NCBI GenBank assembly: GCA_030037875.1 | Contig: JASHPV010000129.1 | Coordinates: 1 to 9,162 of the forward strand | Origin: Thermoplasmata archaeon | GTDB lineage: Archaea > Thermoplasmatota > Thermoplasmata > Lutacidiplasmatales > UBA184 | Length of the DNA stretch: 9,162 nt | Direction of reading: 5' to 3' | Part shown: positions 5,767-9,162 of the stretch, one piece after another | Layout: each line of letters starts with the position of its first letter | How positions within the stretch are numbered: the stretch's first letter is position 1 | Position numbers and translations under genes: made by a program | The notes under the pieces: model-generated | The model's input: the letters and a program-made list of their open reading frames with translations, nothing else | Told to the model about the DNA's origin: nothing | The model's database searches: none

Positions 5767-7668
5767 CTAGGCGAGGTTCCGCTGCTTCAGCAACATCGAG
5801 AACCGTGGATCTTTCCGCATTGGCTCGAGCCGAGGATCTAGCCGGATTTGGTGAAACGAAACCCCTCGTTCAACCCAGCGGTAACACCCGTCAAGATCCC
5901 CGAGTTCGCAGTAAGCCCAGACCATCAACGCTTTGCCTTCAGGGAACTCTGGCAGTGTTTCCAAGTTTCGAAGAAGCGCCTTCGAGTGATCCTTCTCCCC
6001 GGACAGCGCGAAGTACAGCGCTCGGGCGACTTGTTTGTGCCGTGAATCGGTTATCCCCTCCTCCCACCGGTTGAGTTCCGTGAGGCAACCGGCGAGGTTG
6101 GATCGGGCAAGATAGTAGCGGGCAAGGAGCAGATGGGAACTCGGAGCGTCGGGCTGTAGTTCGTCCATCTTCTGAATCTTGACCAAGGCGTCGTCGAGCC
6201 TTCCGAGCCAGATAGACAACCAGGTCGAACAGTAGAGGTTGAAGGGTGAGAGGGGGTCGGCTGCCTCGGCCAGCGCAAACTGTTCTAGAGCCTCGTCGGT
6301 ACGGGCTTCGTCTCCGAGCATTTCTGCGTACCAGTGATGTGCCGGAGAGTAGCTCGGATTGAGCGAGAGGGCCAGCTTGAACTCCTTTTCGGCTGAGGCG
6401 TAGTTAGAGTCGCACAACAGCACTAATCCGAGGGATGTGTGGGCCTCCGCGAGATTGGGGTCGAGCTCGATCGCGCGAGCCACCAAACGGCGACTGGTCT
6501 CATCCCAGCCTGCATGGGGGACGGCCGCATACCAGCCTCCGAACCTGCGCGTGACATCGGATAATCCAGAGTAGGCGCTTGCGTTCGTCGGGTCGAGGGA
6601 GATCGCGAGTTCGAATTGTTCCTTCGCCGCCTTGAGCGAGGCTGGGGAAGCGGTGTGCATCAGCGTCCTCCCCTTCAGGTAAGCCAGGTACGAGTCCGAC
6701 CGTACCGGGGTTCTTGGCGCGAAAGGTGGCCGGTCAGTCGCTTTCAGTTCCACCTTTAGAGACTCGACCACCTGCTTTGCGATATCGCTCTGAACCGCGA
6801 ACACATCATCGAGATCCCGGTCGTAGGTGCGGGCCCAGAGGTGTCCTTGGGAGCCGGCATCAATCAGTTGCGCGGTAATCCTGAGCCGATTCCCCGACTT
6901 TCGGACGCTCCCTTCGAGAAACGACGAAACGCCCAGCTCGGCCCCAATCTCGGCGAGCCCCTTGGAGGTGGACTTGTACGGCATGACGGATGTCCGAGCA
7001 ATTACCCGCAGTCCGCTCAACTGCGAGAGCACGGTGATCAGCTCCTCTGTGAGGCCATCGGCAAAATACTCGTCTCTCGGATCCGGACTGATGTTGGCGA
7101 ACGGGAGGACAGCGAGTCCCGTCGGCCCGGAAATCGTGGATGGGAGCTCCTTGACGGTCCACGGCAAGACAACCCGGTAGATGTCGATCGGTTCGCGCAC
7201 TCCTTTGAGGCTCCTCGGACCGATCTTCTCGAACTGGTACGGAACTTTGTTCCGGACCTGGACGAAGACTGGCTCGGACAGGCAGACTCCCTCCGGTTCC
7301 GCGAGAGGCTCGACCCGCGATGCTACGTTCACGGCATCGCCCATGATGTCGGTCCCACGCCGTTCCACGTCCCCCAGATGGATGCCTATGCGCATCTTGA
7401 GCGGTCGAGCGCCTTCCCGGACGTTGTGCTCGTGGACATGGCGCTGCAGGTCCACCGCGCTCTCGACGGCGTCCAGCGCATCGGGAAACTCGATGAGGAG
7501 TCCGTCTCCCATCGACTTGACTTTCCGACCCCGGTGGACCTCGAGAACCGGTCGAACGAGTCTCTCCTGCTCCTTGAGCAGGCGCAACGCCCCGGCCTCG
7601 TCGGCTTGAGCGAGCCCGGTGTACCCCGTGAGGTCCGTGAACATGATGGCGGCGAGTCGTCGCGCCAT
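5767..7668 (-). CDS. Class III adenylate/guanylate cyclase with TolB-like and TPR domains (cyclase B)
   Basis: A 633-aa paralogue of cyclase A, colinear over its full length; by eye the TolB-like part is roughly two thirds identical. Residues 1-168 are the cyclase domain with all canonical residues: metal-binding Asp12 and Asp55, adenine-specifying Lys51 and Asp107, and transition-state Asn114 and Arg118. An active adenylate cyclase is therefore predicted. Residues 184-309 are the TolB-like domain (LAVLPF, DGLTEEL, LEGSVRK). Residues 325-600 are TPRs (for example AIELDPN near 399, DEALEQF near 458), and the protein ends with the same RLDPRL and DPRF signature as A. No signal peptide or membrane helix is present, so it is cytosolic. 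The ATG aligns with the start of A; GAAGG just before it could be a close ribosome-binding site, and no strong TATA box is visible at -25. A long open frame antisense to the N-terminal half is a shadow. Confidence 0.96.
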   Translation of the reverse strand: MARRLAAIMFTDLTGYTGLAQADEAGALRLLKEQERLVRPVLEVHRGRKVKSMGDGLLIEFPDALDAVESAVDLQRHVHEHNVREGARPLKMRIGIHLGDVERRGTDIMGDAVNVASRVEPLAEPEGVCLSEPVFVQVRNKVPYQFEKIGPRSLKGVREPIDIYRVVLPWTVKELPSTISGPTGLAVLPFANISPDPRDEYFADGLTEELITVLSQLSGLRVIARTSVMPYKSTSKGLAEIGAELGVSSFLEGSVRKSGNRLRITAQLIDAGSQGHLWARTYDRDLDDVFAVQSDIAKQVVESLKVELKATDRPPFAPRTPVRSDSYLAYLKGRTLMHTASPASLKAAKEQFELAISLDPTNASAYSGLSDVTRRFGGWYAAVPHAGWDETSRRLVARAIELDPNLAEAHTSLGLVLLCDSNYASAEKEFKLALSLNPSYSPAHHWYAEMLGDEARTDEALEQFALAEAADPLSPFNLYCSTWLSIWLGRLDDALVKIQKMDELQPDAPSSHLLLARYYLARSNLAGCLTELNRWEEGITDSRHKQVARALYFALSGEKDHSKALLRNLETLPEFPEGKALMVWAYCELGDLDGCYRWVERGVSFHQIRLDPRLEPMRKDPRFSMLLKQRNLA

Positions 7669-7758
7669 GGGCCTTCAACAAAAATTCCTGAATAGGGATT
7701 AGCCCTCAGTCAACTCGGTTAAACCTGCGGGCAAGGGGCCGGGTTTCTGCAAGAATAC

Positions 7759-7797
7759 GGCTCCCCGAGAAGGGGAGCTTATCCCACTCGGGCGAGT
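7759..7797. repeat. Hairpin pair between the reductase-like gene and cyclase B
   Basis: GCTCCCC-GAGAA-GGGGAGC (7760-7778) is a perfect 7-bp stem, extended by a G-T pair at 7759/7779. It is followed by ACTC-GGGC-GAGT (7786-7797). The pair lies about 45-85 bases past the stop of the reductase-like gene and about 90-130 bases upstream of cyclase B. Sequence and arrangement resemble the hairpins at 3142-3176: both have GCAAGA shortly before, TCCCCG then AGAAG around the first loop, and a second hairpin directly after. Confidence 0.45.
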
Positions 7798-7842
7798 TGT
7801 CCAGGGCGGGGTAGTGAGAATCAGACTCCGCGCAGTTCCGCT

Positions 7843-8472
7843 TCAGCCGTCGACGACAATCGAAGGAGGGGTGAAGGTCACTCCACCCCTGCCCCGGATC
7901 CGCCGATACTGATGAAGAACGACCCCATTATCGAAGGTCCACGTTCGCACGGCTGTCAAATTCCTTTGGCGCTCAAGAGGGCCGAACAGCCGATCCCGCC
8001 CTTGTCCCAAAATGATTGGCACGACCGATAGCAGGTACTCGTCGACCAGGTCTCGCTCGATCAGTGCCCTCGGGAATGCCACACCGCCGGGCACGAGCAT
8101 GTTCCCGCCGGGTAGTCGCTTCAGCCGAGCGATCTCCCGGTCCACCCCACCCCGTACGATCGTCGTCTTTTGCCAGTCGGCTTTTTTCAGTGTCCGAGAA
8201 AACACGACCTTAGGTGTCTCGTCGAGGTGGCGGGCTTGTTCCCGCCAATCCTCCGGCGCAGAAGGATCTGAGGCGACCTTTGGCCAGAAGGCGACGAACT
8301 GCTGGTAGGTCCCCTTGCCCAACAATATCGTGTCGACGTTCGACGCGCCCGTCTCCCGAAGTGCCTTGTCCACCTCCTTCCAGTAGGCTCGGTCATTGAT
8401 CGGAACGAAGCCCGTCTTGCTGTCGGCGTAGCCGTCCAGGGTCATGTGCATCTGAAGCACCACCTCGCGCAT
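7843..8472 (-). CDS. Dihydrofolate-reductase-family protein (RibD C-terminal domain)
   Basis: A 209-aa protein with one RibD_C/DHFR-type fold over nearly its whole length. Recognisable are the opening MREVVLQMHMTLDGY, LLGKGTYQQF (50-59), PKVVFSRTLKKADW (87-100), the VPGG nucleotide-binding turn (127-130) and DLVDEYLLSVVPIILGQG (141-158). The family binds NAD(P)H and reduces pterin- or flavin-precursor-like substrates. Stand-alone members of this size are very common and mostly uncharacterised, so neither folA nor ribD should be assigned. It has no deaminase domain. The last 18 residues (RGRGGVTF onward) extend a little past the usual end. The ATG is supported by GAGGAG just before it and a TATA-like box further up. 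It is transcribed alone: no flavin or folate gene lies beside it. Confidence 0.88.
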   Translation of the reverse strand: MREVVLQMHMTLDGYADSKTGFVPINDRAYWKEVDKALRETGASNVDTILLGKGTYQQFVAFWPKVASDPSAPEDWREQARHLDETPKVVFSRTLKKADWQKTTIVRGGVDREIARLKRLPGGNMLVPGGVAFPRALIERDLVDEYLLSVVPIILGQGRDRLFGPLERQRNLTAVRTWTFDNGVVLHQYRRIRGRGGVTFTPPSIVVDG

Positions 8473-8475
8473 CCG

Positions 8476-8514
8476 CTCCTCACCAGCGCCACACCAAAAG
8501 GCCGGGACTATTTA
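8476..8514 (-). promoter_or_regulatory. Promoter and ribosome-binding site of the reductase-like gene
   Basis: TAAATA on the minus strand (plus 8509-8514) lies about 40 bases before the ATG, predicting a leader of roughly 14 bases. GAGGAG (plus 8476-8481) sits three bases before the ATG. Unlike cyclase A, this gene would have a short leader with a Shine-Dalgarno site. Confidence 0.45.
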
Positions 8515-8944
8515 CTCTGAATTCGCGGGCTCGAGTACCAGCAAAGTTGCCGCGCACTCAGGCTCCTCCTGACCAGGGGCTGGGTGTAAGAGTTGTTGCA
8601 ACCGCGCGATCGCGGAGCGCCTTGGGCCTTGCACCCTACCGAAGAGATGGGGACCCGTCGCTCCTCATCGTGCCGCGCGGGATTCGGGTGGGTTTTGAAC
8701 GCAGGGAGTGTCAAAGTCACGGCAGGCGGTCACCAGTTTGTCTGGTTACTGTAACACTTGCAACCCGGCGGCGATCTGAGCGAACTCCGCCGGTTCTCCA
8801 AATGGCGTGACCTCGTCCGGAAGCTGCAGAGTTCTTGACATCGTGCCACCGGGCCGATCAAGAGTTGGTGTAATCCTTTAGCAACGGCTAGTCATCCAGT
8901 CCCGGCTGGACCCGCCGCGGCTGGCCCAGGTCCCGCGCGCGGAA
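8515..8944. other. Gene-free stretch with two TTGCAA palindromes
   Basis: No convincing gene is seen on either strand; the open frames are short and of shadow-like composition. TTGCAA occurs at 8596-8601 and 8758-8763. The second, read on the minus strand, is GGGTTGCAAGTG, nearly the same as GGTTGCAAGTG at 796-805. CTTTAG near 8876 might be a weak TATA box for the plus-strand gene to the right. Confidence 0.4.
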
Positions 8945-9162
8945 ATGAAAGACCTGTTCATCTCCCCACGCACCCGGACTGAGTCGTCCGTTGGAGACAG
9001 ACCTTCTGGGTTGAATGCCCTCATCACGGCGGTAAGCGCGCAGGTGACACCAGCTTCCGCGCCGACCGATCTCCGACTCGGGGAGACCCGGGCGAAGCCA
9101 TCGGGCCGACCGGCGCTGCCCAAAACCGCGTCGTTCTGGTTGGCGTCGGTATTGTTGGTGCT
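8945..9162 (+). CDS. Start of a probable membrane protein, cut by right edge
   Basis: Seventy-two codons are open from the ATG at 8945 to the window end; an in-frame TAG at 8879 closes the frame upstream and no other usual start lies between. Residues 1-60 are polar and Pro/Arg/Thr-rich, so probably cytosolic and disordered. From residue 62 (TASFWLASVLLV) a hydrophobic helix begins and runs out of the window. Third codon positions are strongly G/C, as in its neighbours. The minus strand is also open here with the same wobble positions, but it would encode an Asn/Asp-rich stretch opposite the helix, the usual sign of an antisense shadow. The upstream ribosome site (GGAA) is weak. Family unknown. 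Confidence 0.45.
   Translation, partial: MKDLFISPRTRTESSVGDRPSGLNALITAVSAQVTPASAPTDLRLGETRAKPSGRPALPKTASFWLASVLLV

Noticed and set aside
6841..7695. A 284-codon open frame on the plus strand
   Set aside because: It is antisense to the N-terminal half of cyclase B, whose domain motifs are unmistakable; long antisense frames are expected opposite GC-rich genes.
8758..8838. A short plus-strand frame ending in a Trp/Arg/Lys-rich helix-like peptide, possibly a decayed transposase or regulator
   Set aside because: Only 26 residues from a TTG, with no upstream continuation and no recognised motif.

Overview
The window is GC-rich and looks archaeal, most likely a soil or sediment Thermoplasmata-type genome (inference, about 65-70% sure). 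Several starts have an A/T-rich TATA-like box about 25 bases upstream and little or no leader, for example TTAATTTAA before the GTG of the 644-aa cyclase and GATATA before the 92-aa membrane protein. There is also a zinc-ribbon protein with two membrane segments and a membrane-anchored outer-face protein with N-glycosylation sequons, both styles common in that group. A soil bacterium cannot be excluded, because cyclase-TolB-TPR fusions are best known from bacteria.

Layout, left to right. A zinc-ribbon membrane protein (minus, cut by the left edge); a 270-base gap with a promoter, repeated TTGCAA palindromes and hairpins; class III nucleotide cyclase A fused to a TolB-like domain and TPRs (minus); a gap with three tandem hairpins; a membrane PH-domain protein (minus); a small two-helix membrane protein (plus); about 590 bases without a convincing gene but with strong hairpins; a membrane-anchored outer-face protein (minus); cyclase B, a paralogue of cyclase A (minus); a short gap with another hairpin pair; a RibD/dihydrofolate-reductase-like protein (minus); about 470 gene-free bases with two more TTGCAA palindromes; and the start of a probable membrane protein (plus) cut by the right edge.

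The centre of the window is the pair of cytosolic cyclase-TolB-TPR paralogues, about 2.8 kb apart on the same strand. They should make a cyclic nucleotide in response to a signal sensed through the TolB-like and TPR parts. They differ at the residue that usually contacts adenine: Lys in B, Asn in A. The genes are separated by gaps of about 150-590 bases and appear to be transcribed one by one, so no operon ties them together. The link between the cyclases and the membrane or surface proteins beside them is only proximity. No effector with a cyclic-nucleotide-binding domain is present in the window.
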